A stretch of 64,000 nt of DNA from NCBI GenBank assembly GCA_030919125.1, contig CP121470.1, positions 1,596,391-1,660,390 on the forward strand. The letters are read 5' to 3'. The notes under the pieces are model-generated. The model saw only the letters and a program-made list of their open reading frames with translations, was not told the DNA's origin and made no database searches. Made by a program: the position numbers and the translations under genes. This document shows, in pieces, positions 9,604 to 18,467 of the stretch; position 1 is the first letter of the stretch; every line of letters starts with the position of its first letter. The DNA is from Methanoregula sp. SKADARSKE-2 (GTDB taxonomy: Archaea; Halobacteriota; Methanomicrobia; Methanomicrobiales; Methanospirillaceae).

Positions 9604-9786
9604 TTGTCAAAACGGGCTGTCGATCTGGCGTTCCAGGCATTGTATTCGCTGACGGATATCCGGGTAATCCTCCGGGAGACTGCACCGGTTCACGATCTTG
9701 ACGAAAAGCAGCGTGCCATGGCGGAGCGACTTCTGGAGAACCTGGAGCGGCAGGTTGCCTCTCTGAAGCAGGAGGTGCTGAAATGA
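9604..9786 (+). CDS. Small helical protein translationally coupled to SepCysS
   Basis: A 60-residue ORF with TTG start at 9604, preceded by GGAG. It is predicted to be almost entirely helical, with heptad-like leucines in the second half (ERLLENLERQVASLKQEVLK). Its stop codon overlaps the start of the SepCysS gene (ATGA, 9783-9786), so the two are translated together. SepCysS in methanogens works with SepRS in a complex scaffolded by SepCysE, whose helical N-terminal part contacts SepCysS. This small protein could be a minimal SepCysE-like partner, but I see no decisive sequence match. Alternatively it is an unrelated coiled-coil protein or a split-off N-terminal extension of SepCysS. Confidence 0.55.
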   Translation: MSKRAVDLAFQALYSLTDIRVILRETAPVHDLDEKQRAMAERLLENLERQVASLKQEVLK

Positions 9787-10961
9787 AGTGCGCTGCAGGG
9801 ATCGAGGCCCGGCAGGTCGACGAGGTGGCAATTAACATCGACCCGATCCAGGCCGGCGGCCGGCTTACTGCCGATGCCATGAAAGCCGTCATCGCGTATG
9901 GCGACGGGTACTCGGTCTGCGACAACTGCCGGAAACCCAACCGGCTCGACTATATCAGCAAGCCGCCAATTGCCGAGTTCCACAAGGCTGTCGCGGGCTG
10001 GCTGAACATGGATACTGCCCGTATGGTGCCTGGAGCCCGGCGGGGGTTCCAGGCCGTTGCCCACACCTATGTCCGGAAGGGCGATCCTGTCCTTCTCACC
10101 TCTCTCTCCCATTATACCGAGTTCCTCGCGGTGGAAGAGGCGGGCGGAGTTGCACGGGAGATTCCGGCAAATGAGCAGAAGCTCGTGACCCCGGATGGAA
10201 CTGCACAGAAGATCGAAGAGGTCATCCGGGATTCGGGGAGACCACCGGTCATCGCGTTCATCGATCACGTGGATTACCAGTACGGGAATATGCATGATGT
10301 AAAGGGCATCGCAAAAGTCGCCCACCAGTACGACATCCCGGTCCTGTACAATGGTGCATACACGGTCGGCATCCTTCCTGTTAACGGAAAAGATCTCGGG
10401 GTCGATTTTGTCGTCGGCTCAGCCCACAAGAGCATGGCCTCGCCCGCTCCTTCAGGAGTACTTGCAACCACTGCCGAGCACGCAAAAGAGATGTTCCGGA
10501 CAACCGCAATTACCGGGGATGTCACGAACCGTAAGTTCGGGATCAAGGAGCCCGCGATGATGGGCTGCACCCTGATGGGGGTAACGCTCGTTGGGATGAT
10601 GGCATCGTTCCCGCACGTGAAGGAGCGGGTGAAACATTTCGAGAGGGAGCTGGAGAACCACCGGATCGTCACCGAAGCACTCCTCTCGGTTGAGGGAACA
10701 GAGATCCTCTCCGAATACCCGCGGAAACACACGATGACCCGGGTGGAGACGATCGCATCGTTCGACCGCGTTGCAGAGGTCCACAAAAAACGCGGGTACT
10801 ACTTCTCAAGCGCCCTTGAGGAGAGGGGTGTGACCGGTCTGATACCCGGCGCGACCAAAGTCTGGAAGTTCAACACGTACGGGACTACCCGGAAACAGGC
10901 CGAGTACCTTGCCCATGCGTTTGTGGAGATCGCCAGGGAGAACGGGCTTAAGGTCTCGTAA
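9783..10961 (+). CDS. pscS: O-phosphoseryl-tRNA(Cys):Cys-tRNA synthase (SepCysS)
   Basis: A 392-residue PLP enzyme that turns phosphoseryl-tRNA(Cys) into Cys-tRNA(Cys) using a sulfur donor, the second step of tRNA-dependent cysteine synthesis in methanogens lacking normal Cys-tRNA synthetase. Visible features: the Cys pair in YSVCDNCRKPNRLDYISKPP (about residues 39-42), the third Cys in MMGCTLMGVTL (about 262), which together carry persulfide or an Fe-S cluster, the cofactor aspartate region FIDHVDYQYGN, and the PLP lysine in VGSAHKSMASPAPSG (about 220). Length and motifs are normal and the gene looks intact. It overlaps the upstream 60-codon ORF by four bases. Confidence 0.93.
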   Translation: MKCAAGIEARQVDEVAINIDPIQAGGRLTADAMKAVIAYGDGYSVCDNCRKPNRLDYISKPPIAEFHKAVAGWLNMDTARMVPGARRGFQAVAHTYVRKGDPVLLTSLSHYTEFLAVEEAGGVAREIPANEQKLVTPDGTAQKIEEVIRDSGRPPVIAFIDHVDYQYGNMHDVKGIAKVAHQYDIPVLYNGAYTVGILPVNGKDLGVDFVVGSAHKSMASPAPSGVLATTAEHAKEMFRTTAITGDVTNRKFGIKEPAMMGCTLMGVTLVGMMASFPHVKERVKHFERELENHRIVTEALLSVEGTEILSEYPRKHTMTRVETIASFDRVAEVHKKRGYYFSSALEERGVTGLIPGATKVWKFNTYGTTRKQAEYLAHAFVEIARENGLKVS

Positions 10962-11465
10962 GGTCCCGAGCCTTTCCTCATTTTTCTGCACAAGCTAAAG
11001 CCGGTTACGGACCGTGAGATGCTGACCAGCCCGTTCTGCGGATGTTCGGGAGACCCGCGATCATTCACCTTTTTTGCTTCTCCTGTTGATCTGATCTTTT
11101 CCCGGTGCTCTGATGGAATAAACCGCACGGGAAAATTTCGAAGTATGGTGAGGGGGGTCATGCGGGTACAAATATTTTTCCGGTCCCATAATGAAACCCA
11201 CCAACCCAGGTTCTCCCAAGCGATCTGGTCACTTTTATCGTCGTGACTTTTCGGGAAAATTGGGAGCCCAAAAGACGCAGCGGAAGAAGCTCCCCAAATA
11301 AATGTACCCGTGCGAACCCCCCCTCAGCCGGCGCTTTGCGAACGGACGTCGGGGACCGGCAAAACGATCCCGGGGGATCTCGTCTCCGGATAATGGCCAT
11401 TCACGCTAAAAAAAAGCGAAGAGCAAAAAACAGATCGAAGAAGAGAGAAGGAACCGTGGTTCTTT
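10962..11465. other. Intergenic region between convergent pscS and amt
   Basis: No convincing gene. Several A-rich runs lie near 11405-11440 on the plus strand, read as T-runs behind the minus-strand amt gene, where a terminator would be expected. T-rich sequence near 10980 could end pscS transcription. Confidence 0.5.
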
Positions 11466-12653
11466 TCACCGACAGCATTCCCCGTGCTGCGAGAGATCCA
11501 GCCCGACATACTCTTCTTCTTCTGTCACCCGGAGCCCCAGGGTCCGATCGACCGCGAGCGCGAGGATGTAGGTAACCACGAACGTGAAGGCCGTAATGAG
11601 TACCGCACCGATCACGTTTGCCACAAACTGGCGGAGATTTCCTTCGAGCAGGCCGGAGTAACTGTATACCGCACTCGTGGCAAAGATCCCGGCAAAGATG
11701 GTTCCCATGAACCCGCCGACACCGTGGACCGCCCAGGCATCGAGGCTCTCGTCCATATCGCTCCGGATCATCCAGAGCATCGCCTTGTAGCAGACTATCC
11801 CGGCGATCGCACCGATCAGGATCGCAACCAGCGGCGTGACATAGCCTGCGGCCGGGGTGATAGTGCCAAGGCCCGCCACGGCGACCATGCCGAGGGAACT
11901 CGGCTTGCCCTTGATCCAGCTGACGGCCAGCCAGGAAAGGGCTCCTGCCGCAACGGCAGTGTTGGTGACAACGATTGCATTGACTGCCATCCCGTTTGCG
12001 GTAAGCGCACTCCCGCCGTTGAACCCGAACCAGCCAAACCAGAGGAGCCCCGCTCCAAGCAGGGTCATCGGGATGTTATGCGGTTCCATCGAGTACAGTC
12101 CGTACCCGGCCCGCTTCCCGATCACAAGAGCAATAGCAAGAGCCGCAAAGCCTGCGCTGATGTGGACAACCATGCCTCCGGCATAATCGATTACCCCAAG
12201 CGACTGGAGATACCCGCCGCCCCAGACCCAGTGGGCTATTGGGTCGTAGACAAGGGTAGTCCAGAGAACCGAGAAGAGGATGAAGGAACTCAGCTTGACC
12301 CGCTCGGCAAGGCCGGAGGTTACGATCGCGACCGTAACCGCGGCAAAGGTGAGCTGGAAGATCATGAAGAGGAGCGGGGGATACCCGGCATCCCCGGTGT
12401 TCATGCTCACCCCGTTCAGGCCGAGATTCCCGATAATCCCGCCGAGGTCCTGGCCGAACGAGAGGGTGTACCCGAGGAGGATCCACTGGATGCTCACGAG
12501 CGCAAATGCGATGAACAAGAGGGAGATCATCGAGATGAAATTCTTCTTCCGCACAAGGCCGCCGTAAAAGAAACCAACGCCCGGTGTCATCAGCATCACC
12601 AGCGCCATCGTTGTGATGAGCCATGCTATCGTGGAACCACTCTCCGCTACCAT
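11466..12653 (-). CDS. amt: Ammonium transporter, Amt family
   Basis: Starts at ATG 12653 ([20 protein letters not shown]) behind GGGAGAG; the in-frame ATG at 12695 lacks such a site. The roughly 395-residue protein has about eleven hydrophobic spans and the Amt signatures: [19 protein letters not shown], the conserved pore region [24 protein letters not shown], the first pore histidine in [14 protein letters not shown], and the second in [16 protein letters not shown]. It moves ammonium/ammonia across the cytoplasmic membrane when nitrogen is scarce. A PII (glnK) gene, which usually follows amt in methanogens, is not next to it here. A GGAA-N6-TTCC palindrome upstream suggests control by the nitrogen repressor NrpR. 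Confidence 0.95.
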   Translation of the reverse strand: MVAESGSTIAWLITTMALVMLMTPGVGFFYGGLVRKKNFISMISLLFIAFALVSIQWILLGYTLSFGQDLGGIIGNLGLNGVSMNTGDAGYPPLLFMIFQLTFAAVTVAIVTSGLAERVKLSSFILFSVLWTTLVYDPIAHWVWGGGYLQSLGVIDYAGGMVVHISAGFAALAIALVIGKRAGYGLYSMEPHNIPMTLLGAGLLWFGWFGFNGGSALTANGMAVNAIVVTNTAVAAGALSWLAVSWIKGKPSSLGMVAVAGLGTITPAAGYVTPLVAILIGAIAGIVCYKAMLWMIRSDMDESLDAWAVHGVGGFMGTIFAGIFATSAVYSYSGLLEGNLRQFVANVIGAVLITAFTFVVTYILALAVDRTLGLRVTEEEEYVGLDLSQHGECCR

Positions 12654-12789
12654 GATCTCTCCCAAGTAGTGACCGACCCTCAGGATCCCAAACATCGGTC
12701 CCCCTCATCACCTCACGGAAGAGGGCCCCGGGATCCGGCAGGCTACCGGCACTGGAAAATAATTAGATGAATTATTAGATAAAATGGAA

Positions 12790-12803
12790 GGAAGCAAACT
12801 TCC
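12790..12803 (-). promoter_or_regulatory. NrpR-type operator (GGAA-N6-TTCC) in the amt promoter
   Basis: The palindrome GGAAGCAAACTTCC is an exact GGAA-N6-TTCC, the form reported for the methanogen nitrogen repressor NrpR. Read towards amt, it lies just downstream of the TATA-like TTTAAATA at about 12811-12817, where the transcription start is expected. Bound repressor would block initiation when nitrogen is plentiful. The distance to the amt start codon is about 135 bp. The match is seen; the regulator itself is not encoded in this window. Confidence 0.6.
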
Positions 12804-12997
12804 TAATTATTTAAATATTCTTAGAATTCTCTGAGTACCAGGGACATTCCCGTGGCTCGTGACCCCCGCAATCTTGAATCTGCACCGGCATTACGATTAA
12901 AGAGAAAGATGCGGCGATTGAGAAACCGAAGAAAAACCCTGTCAAACGGCGGTCGATCCCGGAAACTCCCTGCCCAAAAGAGGAATGCATTGAAGAA

Positions 12998-13648
12998 TTG
13001 TGCAATCTCCAGATCGAGATGCTGGATCTGCATTCTCTCCTCTATAAACATGCGATCCCGCTTATCATCATATACGATGGCTGGGATGCTGAGGGGAAGG
13101 GCGGAAACATAACACGGATCTCCCGTTTTATGAACCCGTTGGGATACGATATGATCCCGATCGCAGCCCCGAGTGCAAGCGAGAAGGAGCATCATTACCA
13201 CCGCCGGTTCATCCAGCCTCTCCCGAAGGCAGGGCATGTTGCCATTAACGATCGGAGCTGGTACGGCAGAGTCATTATCGAACGTGGCGAGGGCCAATGC
13301 ACAAAGGCCGAATGGCAGCGGGCGTACCGCGAGATACACGAGATGGAAGCGGAGTATATTATGTCGAGCGGGGGAGGAGTTGTGAAATTCTGGCTGGAGA
13401 TCAGCAAGGATGAGCAGCTGCACAGGTTCGAGCAGCGGAAAGCCGATCCCCGGAAGACCTACAAGATTACCGATGATGACGGGAGAAACCGGGAGAAATG
13501 GGATCACTATGATGAGGCGATCGATGAGATGCTTGCAAGGACAAACACCCGGATCGCACCCTGGACAGTCATCGAATCGGATGATAAATTATATGCACAG
13601 GTAAAAGCACTCCGGACCGTCACGGACTGCGTCAGGAAGCTCCTCTGA
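12998..13648 (+). CDS. Polyphosphate kinase 2 (PPK2) family phosphotransferase
   Basis: A 216-residue PPK2 domain. Walker A is IIIYDGWDAEGKGGNITRIS (about residue 24-43). Further family marks are AINDRSWYGRVIIERGEG, the Walker B/lid region, and VKFWLEISKDEQLHRFEQR. PPK2 enzymes move phosphate between polyphosphate and nucleotides; related two-domain forms use AMP. The start is unclear: TTG 12998 is the first usual start codon in frame, but protein-like sequence (EKDAAIEKPKKNPVKRRS) extends upstream to about 12880. It would join a GTG at 12852 only through a frame change, so the N-terminus may be frameshifted. The gene is divergent from amt and shares the intergenic promoter region. Confidence 0.75.
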   Translation: MCNLQIEMLDLHSLLYKHAIPLIIIYDGWDAEGKGGNITRISRFMNPLGYDMIPIAAPSASEKEHHYHRRFIQPLPKAGHVAINDRSWYGRVIIERGEGQCTKAEWQRAYREIHEMEAEYIMSSGGGVVKFWLEISKDEQLHRFEQRKADPRKTYKITDDDGRNREKWDHYDEAIDEMLARTNTRIAPWTVIESDDKLYAQVKALRTVTDCVRKLL

Positions 13649-13711
13649 TAAACCATGTATGGCGGAGGTCCTTTTTTTATAAAAGGCGGAGAATTTCTCC
13701 AGCACGATACG

Positions 13712-14917
13712 TTAGGGTTCGGGGCGTATGCCGCTATTCAATGCGGTGACGAAGCGTACATGCGTGCAGGAGGATTCCACCAGAACGTCGATCCTCAGTT
13801 TACTCTCCGCTTCTTTTACCTCTTCCAGAACCGCTGCAGTGGATGGCATCCCCGGCACAGCCCGGCACGCGAGATCGCCCGGGTGGGTGTCGAAGGTACC
13901 GATCCTCCGGGCGATGGTTACGGTCTCTTCCTTATCGTAAGTGATCAGGGGCCGGATGATCGGGGCGGTCACCGCTTCGGAGATCACGGCAAGATTGGGA
14001 AGAGTCTGGGAGGCAACCTGCCCGAGGTTCTCCCCGGTGACGATCGCGAGCGCTCCCTCGTTCCCGAGCAGCCGGGCAGCCACCCGGAGCATGAACCGTT
14101 TGCAGATTACGCACCGGTACCGGGGCGGGATCCGCTCCTCCTGCATAGCATTGAAAAGCGGCTCGTTATTGACAATAATCAGGGAGAGGGGATTTCCTGC
14201 GCACCAGCGCGAGAGTCTCCGGTGGTTCTCGATCGCCGCTTCTGTGACATCAGACCCGGCCCACCGGCCGGCATCCATGTGGAGATGCGTCACCGCGCAC
14301 CCGCGCTTCATGGAGAGCCACGATGCAACCGGGGAATCGATCCCGGAGGAAAGGAGGACGAGGACCCGGCCCTGCGTCCCCCAGGGAAGTCCCCCGGGTG
14401 CAGGGATCCGGGAATCGTAGACAATGCCGCCAAAATCCCTTACTTCGACAAAGATCTCGTAATCGGGATGGCTGAGATCGACCCGGAGGCCCGGGACAGC
14501 AGCATAGATCGCGGACCCGATGAGGGCACCGAGCTCCTGGCTGTCGAGCCCGAGCTTCTGCTGCCTCTTGGCCCGGACAGCAAAACTCATCCCGGCAAAG
14601 AGCCGGGTTGAGGCAAGACGGACCGCTTCAGACGAGAGGTCTTCCAGGCGGGTTCCGGTGATCGAGCAGACGCTCACATCGACAATCCCAAATATCCTCG
14701 CGATGATCTCAGCGATCTTTTCCGGCTCCGGCCCATAAACGAGAATACGCCCGCGGGGTGTCGCGAACCGGTGATCGAGACCTTCCGCTGAGAGGACTTT
14801 TCCGATATTGCGCAGGAGCCTGCCGATAAAGTGCCGTTTGACCGGTTCGCTTTTTAAGAAAAGCTCTCCGTACCGCACCATCACCAGTTTCGCCGGGTCT
14901 TCTGCTCCACAATCCAT
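13712..14917 (-). CDS. thiI: tRNA 4-thiouridine synthetase ThiI
   Basis: About 401 residues from ATG 14917 (MDCGAEDPAKLVMVRYGELF); another candidate is ATG 14881 (MVRYGELFLKS). The N-terminal ferredoxin-like and THUMP domains span about residues 12-180. The adenylation domain follows with the P-loop SSGIDSPVASWLSMKRG (usually S-G-G-x-D-S, here S-S-G-I-D-S). The cysteine in RYRCVICKRFMLRVAARL and the conserved GENLGQVASQTLPNL are present. It adenylates uridine 8 of tRNA and supports sulfur transfer; archaeal forms lack the bacterial rhodanese domain, as here. The gene is divergent from the DUF2150 gene across a short promoter region. Confidence 0.88.
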   Translation of the reverse strand: MDCGAEDPAKLVMVRYGELFLKSEPVKRHFIGRLLRNIGKVLSAEGLDHRFATPRGRILVYGPEPEKIAEIIARIFGIVDVSVCSITGTRLEDLSSEAVRLASTRLFAGMSFAVRAKRQQKLGLDSQELGALIGSAIYAAVPGLRVDLSHPDYEIFVEVRDFGGIVYDSRIPAPGGLPWGTQGRVLVLLSSGIDSPVASWLSMKRGCAVTHLHMDAGRWAGSDVTEAAIENHRRLSRWCAGNPLSLIIVNNEPLFNAMQEERIPPRYRCVICKRFMLRVAARLLGNEGALAIVTGENLGQVASQTLPNLAVISEAVTAPIIRPLITYDKEETVTIARRIGTFDTHPGDLACRAVPGMPSTAAVLEEVKEAESKLRIDVLVESSCTHVRFVTALNSGIRPEP

Positions 14918-15088
14918 TCTTGACAAGTATGTGCTGTCTCGGGTGATAATCATTGGCGGAGCGAAGGCGCAACCGGCAGAAAAAATCAGCGATAAGAGAG
15001 AATCGCTTATCATTCCACTGCAGGAAAAAACCCTGAACGGGTGAGTCAGCGAAATCCTTTAATCACACAGGGGGTATAGTGTACTGAA

Positions 15089-15718
15089 ATGGCGAAGAAG
15101 GCGAGCAAAACCGAATCCGAACCGCTCAAGCTGTTCTATATTTTTTACAATCAGGAACGCTGGGACAACTGGTTAAAGACACTCTCAGAGTCGTCCTTCG
15201 AGGCTGACCCAGAGAGCGACGAGATGCCGGAAGGTCTCCGGATCCTTGACAATTTCTCTGAAGACATCACGGTCTCGGTGCTCAAGGTAATCAAGCTCCA
15301 CCAGAACAAACGATTCACCAAAGAGGAAGCCTTGGAAAAACTGGGGCAGATCGAGATGATCGTCATGTCGGCAGCACCCGAAGGCGATCTCGAAGAGGTA
15401 ATTGAGATCCTTCAGCTTCCCAAGCTCGCCCTCTTCCGCAGCTGCCAGAAATATCTGGATGGCGGGTTTGACAAGGAGATCAAATCGCTCGTCAAGAAGG
15501 GCAAGGCGCTCATCGAATCCGATATGGAAGCAGCCCTCGATGCAGCGGCAAATATCGGTGCAAGCGTCATCGACGGCGCCAGCTGCTGTTCGAAATATGT
15601 CAAGGATGATATCGAGTCTCCCACGCTCTTCGATGAATGGCTCATCGAATGCGAGCGGATGAATGATGCGATGACCACCCTGAAAAATTTTGACGAGACC
15701 ACAGGAGACGAGGATTGA
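15089..15718 (+). CDS. DUF2150 family protein
   Basis: A 209-residue acidic, mostly helical protein seen in methanogens and, as far as I recognise it, belonging to DUF2150. Marked segments are LFYIFYNQERWDNWLKTLSE, EEVIEILQLPKLALFRSCQK and a Cys pair in DGASCCSKYV. No catalytic motif can be named. A TATA-like CTTTAATC about 30 bases before the ATG suggests a short leader. Its stop overlaps the TTG start of the next gene, so the two are probably co-translated and act together. Confidence 0.65.
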   Translation: MAKKASKTESEPLKLFYIFYNQERWDNWLKTLSESSFEADPESDEMPEGLRILDNFSEDITVSVLKVIKLHQNKRFTKEEALEKLGQIEMIVMSAAPEGDLEEVIEILQLPKLALFRSCQKYLDGGFDKEIKSLVKKGKALIESDMEAALDAAANIGASVIDGASCCSKYVKDDIESPTLFDEWLIECERMNDAMTTLKNFDETTGDED

Positions 15719-16167
15719 TCGCGGACCGGGCACGGTTCCGGCATGCGAAGAAACTGGAACGGCTGGCCGGATACCGCCTTCCGGAACTCGCATTCTCCGG
15801 AACCATGCTCGAAACCCTTTGCTCGCATCTCAATTACGACGCACTCGATCTTGGCGTGCGTTCCCAGATACTTGCATTTTTTGATGAATTCCTCCGGTGC
15901 GATTGTCGCGAATCGCCCCTCTGCGGCTGCCCGGAGAAGAAGTTTGCAAAGATGGTGATCGAACACCGGGAGAACGGGCTAGATCACCGGCAGATAGCAT
16001 CGCACCTTCTCGAGGAGTACGGGATAGAACTCTTTCCCGCAGACATCCTCTCGTTCCTTGAAGAGACCGTGCACGTCATGGAGGCAATATCCGATGTTGC
16101 CCGGTTGCAGGGGCGCACCGATCTTGCGAAGAAGACCGATGAGTATATCCGTCTGATAGAACGCTGA
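15715..16167 (+). CDS. DUF5814-like cysteine-containing protein
   Basis: A 150-residue protein with TTG start overlapping the DUF2150 stop (TTGA). It carries a Cys-rich motif, FLRCDCRESPLCGCPEKKF (C-x-C-x5-C-x-C), that may bind metal. A helical region follows, with DHRQIASHLLEEYGIELFPA and EETVHVMEAISDVARL. The Cys motif followed by a regulator-like helix pattern resembles DUF5814, found as the C-terminal domain of some archaeal DEAD/DEAH RNA helicases; here it stands alone without a helicase. Assignment is tentative. Co-translation with DUF2150 suggests a shared role, possibly in RNA metabolism. Confidence 0.5.
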   Translation: MIADRARFRHAKKLERLAGYRLPELAFSGTMLETLCSHLNYDALDLGVRSQILAFFDEFLRCDCRESPLCGCPEKKFAKMVIEHRENGLDHRQIASHLLEEYGIELFPADILSFLEETVHVMEAISDVARLQGRTDLAKKTDEYIRLIER

Positions 16168-16287
16168 AGTTCTCACATTTTTTCTTGAGCTGACGGTTCG
16201 ACCGGTGTCTTGGATCTCTCCCTCGTTCGTACAAATGTATAAATATCAACCCGGTGTTTATGCATCCCCTGTCATGAGGAGAGAACA

Positions 16288-16734
16288 ATGTCTTTATCAG
16301 ATTGTATCAGGAACGATGTTGTTACGGCATCGCCGGAGGGTTCCGTTGAGGATATTGCACAGCTGATGGATCTCCGGAATGTCGGAAGTGTTATTATCAC
16401 CCGCAATGAACGCCCGGTAGGGATTGTGACCGACCGGGATCTTGTTATTCGGGTGACTGCACGGGATAAAGATCCAAAATTTACCTCCATCTCCGATATC
16501 ATGACCCGCGATCCGCTGGTTATTCGTGAAGAGGACTCTATCAGCGATGTCATGTCCTGTGTCCGGGAGATGAAGGTTCGCAGGCTCCCGGTTGTGGATG
16601 AGAACGAGTGTCTGGTCGGGATCGTATCCCTTGACGATGTTGTCAGCGAGCTGGTGGAGGAGATGAATGCTGTCAATGCTGTCATCAGCTCCCGCTGCCA
16701 GGTAAGATGCCGTAACATTTTTTTCGTTTTATGA
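16288..16734 (+). CDS. Two-CBS-domain protein
   Basis: A 148-residue protein consisting of a pair of CBS domains: about residues 8-62 (VVTASPEGSVEDIAQLMDLR and the RPVGIVTDRDL turn) and 72-130 (MTRDPLVIREEDSISDVMSC and ENECLVGIVSLDDVV). CBS pairs bind adenine nucleotides and regulate partner enzymes or channels; no effector domain is attached. The start is supported by AGGAGAG 6-7 bases before ATG, and a TATA box (TATAAATAT) at 16239-16247 gives a leader of about 20 bases. The last ten residues (CQVRCRNIFFVL) look like read-through into non-coding DNA, so the original C-terminus may have differed. Confidence 0.85.
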   Translation: MSLSDCIRNDVVTASPEGSVEDIAQLMDLRNVGSVIITRNERPVGIVTDRDLVIRVTARDKDPKFTSISDIMTRDPLVIREEDSISDVMSCVREMKVRRLPVVDENECLVGIVSLDDVVSELVEEMNAVNAVISSRCQVRCRNIFFVL

Positions 16735-17394
16735 GGTTACGATTTTTCGCTGATCTGTCCTGGCCATCCAACAAAGTTGATTGCCGATAACCACATCAAT
16801 CGGGTGTGGATCTGTTCGTACTTCAGACATGGAATCGCAGAGTTGTCCCCACCTGCAGGAAGAGATGAAGCGCGAAAGCTGACCGGAAAAGGAAAAGATG
16901 AGATTGAGACCCTTGCCGGATGGATGGGCTTGGCAAGGGAAGTCTTGCAAAGATCCGTAATATACAGTCCCGAAAGTATTTCCTATATTAGATGTTGAAC
17001 CGAAGACAAAGTCAACGATGAAGTTGACCAGGAAGAAGAACCGTTGGATAATCCACCAGAAAGAGAGGCAAGAATCCTCTGGGATAATTGCAAAGCCAGT
17101 GCATCGAGGAGACGAGTGGATCAACACTGGAAGCACTATTGTGAAACCGGCATTATTCCTGCTATCAGGGAGGCCCTGGGTCGGGTGAAGAAGCCGATAA
17201 CTGCAGAGGAATCCGGCGTGATTGAAATGCGTTTGAACGCTTTCGGTATGGAGCGAGGATGTTAGAGACGCTAATCTGGAAAGACTATACCATAGGAAAT
17301 AGTTTCGGGACTGTACAACCGCTGCGGTGACAAAAAGGTTTATCAGCCCAACCAGCATCAGAACTTTCGGTTACGATGAATCAGAGGATAAACG
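16735..17394 (+). pseudogene. Degraded transposase (IS481/integrase-core type, N-terminal HTH only)
   Basis: The plus strand holds one frame from 16777 to 17265 interrupted by a TGA near 16998. The second half includes EREARILWDNCKASASRRRV, DQHWKHYCETGIIPAIREAL and GRVKKPITAEESGVIEMR. This resembles the N-terminal helix-turn-helix and linker of IS481-type transposases (R-R-V-x-x-x-W-x-x-Y-x-x-T-G, then G-R-x-x-K-P-I-T-x-E-E). No DDE core follows, so only a stub is left. The first half is not recognised. Base composition is lower in GC than the neighbours, consistent with acquired DNA. Nothing else was seen in this stretch. Confidence 0.45.
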
Positions 17395-18117
17395 ATGGAT
17401 GAGCGATCAGATTCTGACCCGTCCCCGTCGCAAGGGCCCATGGGGAAAAATTCCGGGCCGGCGGCAGAGACCGGGGGATGGCAGGATGAAACGCTGCTGC
17501 ATGAATCCGCAGGAAAACTCAACCGGGCGCTCCTTGCCCGGTTTCCCGGAGGGGAGATCCTCGATCTCCTCGGGATCTTACCCCATGGGGGGGAGACCGT
17601 TACGGCCGCCTCTTCCCATTCGGCGGCAGCGATAACCGGGCCCGTAACCAGGGTTCCCGCAGCCCCGGCCGAAACCGCCTGCCCCGTATCCGCCCGGGAG
17701 AACATTCCCGAAAGCCTCGGGGACCTGGCCCGTAAGGCAGTGGAAGCGTTCATCGGGAGCGACTGGCACGTCTCCTCCCGTCCGTGGGGAACGGTAAGCG
17801 TAGATTTAAACCCCCGGAGCTGCCGCGCCCTCTCGGCGCTTGCGGGAATGGTGGCTGTGTATGGCGGGAAGAATTTTGTCAAATCGCTCCTCTCGGGAAA
17901 ACCCTGGTACATGATCGTCATCTGGGGCCTCCTCGCCGCTGATACCGGGTACGTCGGCATGGTCCTCTCCTTGTGTGCAGCAAACAACCGGCCGGCCCGG
18001 CTTTACTGGAATGCGCTGACGGAAATTTTCTATGCGACCGAGATAAAGGATGCTGATATTCTGGAAGCGGTGAGCGACAAACGTCCGGTGGCCGGTGTCA
18101 TGCACCGGGAGTGGTAA
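17395..18117 (+). CDS. Hypothetical protein with one membrane-like segment
   Basis: A 240-residue protein of unknown family. The first half is low-complexity and Pro/Gly/Ala-rich; the second half (from about residue 118, SLGDLARKAVEAFIGSDWHV) looks folded. It includes a hydrophobic stretch MIVIWGLLAADTGYVGMVLS near 180-200. There is no signal peptide. ATG 17395 is one of two nearby candidates. The reading frame is intact and GC-rich, unlike the transposase remnant before it. It may be a phage- or plasmid-derived gene, but nothing shows this directly. Confidence 0.5.
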   Translation: MDERSDSDPSPSQGPMGKNSGPAAETGGWQDETLLHESAGKLNRALLARFPGGEILDLLGILPHGGETVTAASSHSAAAITGPVTRVPAAPAETACPVSARENIPESLGDLARKAVEAFIGSDWHVSSRPWGTVSVDLNPRSCRALSALAGMVAVYGGKNFVKSLLSGKPWYMIVIWGLLAADTGYVGMVLSLCAANNRPARLYWNALTEIFYATEIKDADILEAVSDKRPVAGVMHREW

Positions 18118-18467
18118 GAATCCGAAAGCCAGCCTGCTCATTCGGGGGGTGAAGATCTGATGGGAGGTTCGCACCTTGAATGACATCTGGAGCTGCATCC
18201 TCATCGTCATATGGGCGAGCGTCGGGGCCCTCTCCGGGGCGATGGGCTCAATCACGGGGTGCTGGTCATCAGTTCCTGGACCTTATTCCCCAGCTCACCG
18301 AACCGTTCTTCGATCGCCTCTTAAAATGGATGGGGTCTTCCGCAAAATAAACAGAGGAGTGTTACGGAAATTTTTCCGGGAGGCGGAATTAAAAAGAAGG
18401 TGAGGAAACGGGGGAGATCTGCTGCCCGGATAAATTTTTGCGTACAATGGGAGCCGGCAGCGCCGGA
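18118..18467. other. Intergenic stretch, one short membrane-like ORF
   Basis: A plus-strand piece starting near 18176 reads NDIWSCILIVIWASVGALSG and soon runs into unlikely sequence, so it may be the start of a frameshifted small membrane protein following the upstream gene. Nothing else was recognised. Confidence 0.3.

Noticed and set aside
11484..12770. Long open frame of 428 codons on the plus strand over amt
   Set aside because: It is the antisense shadow of the Amt gene, rich in Asp/Arg/His repeats, with no domain; amt has all family motifs.
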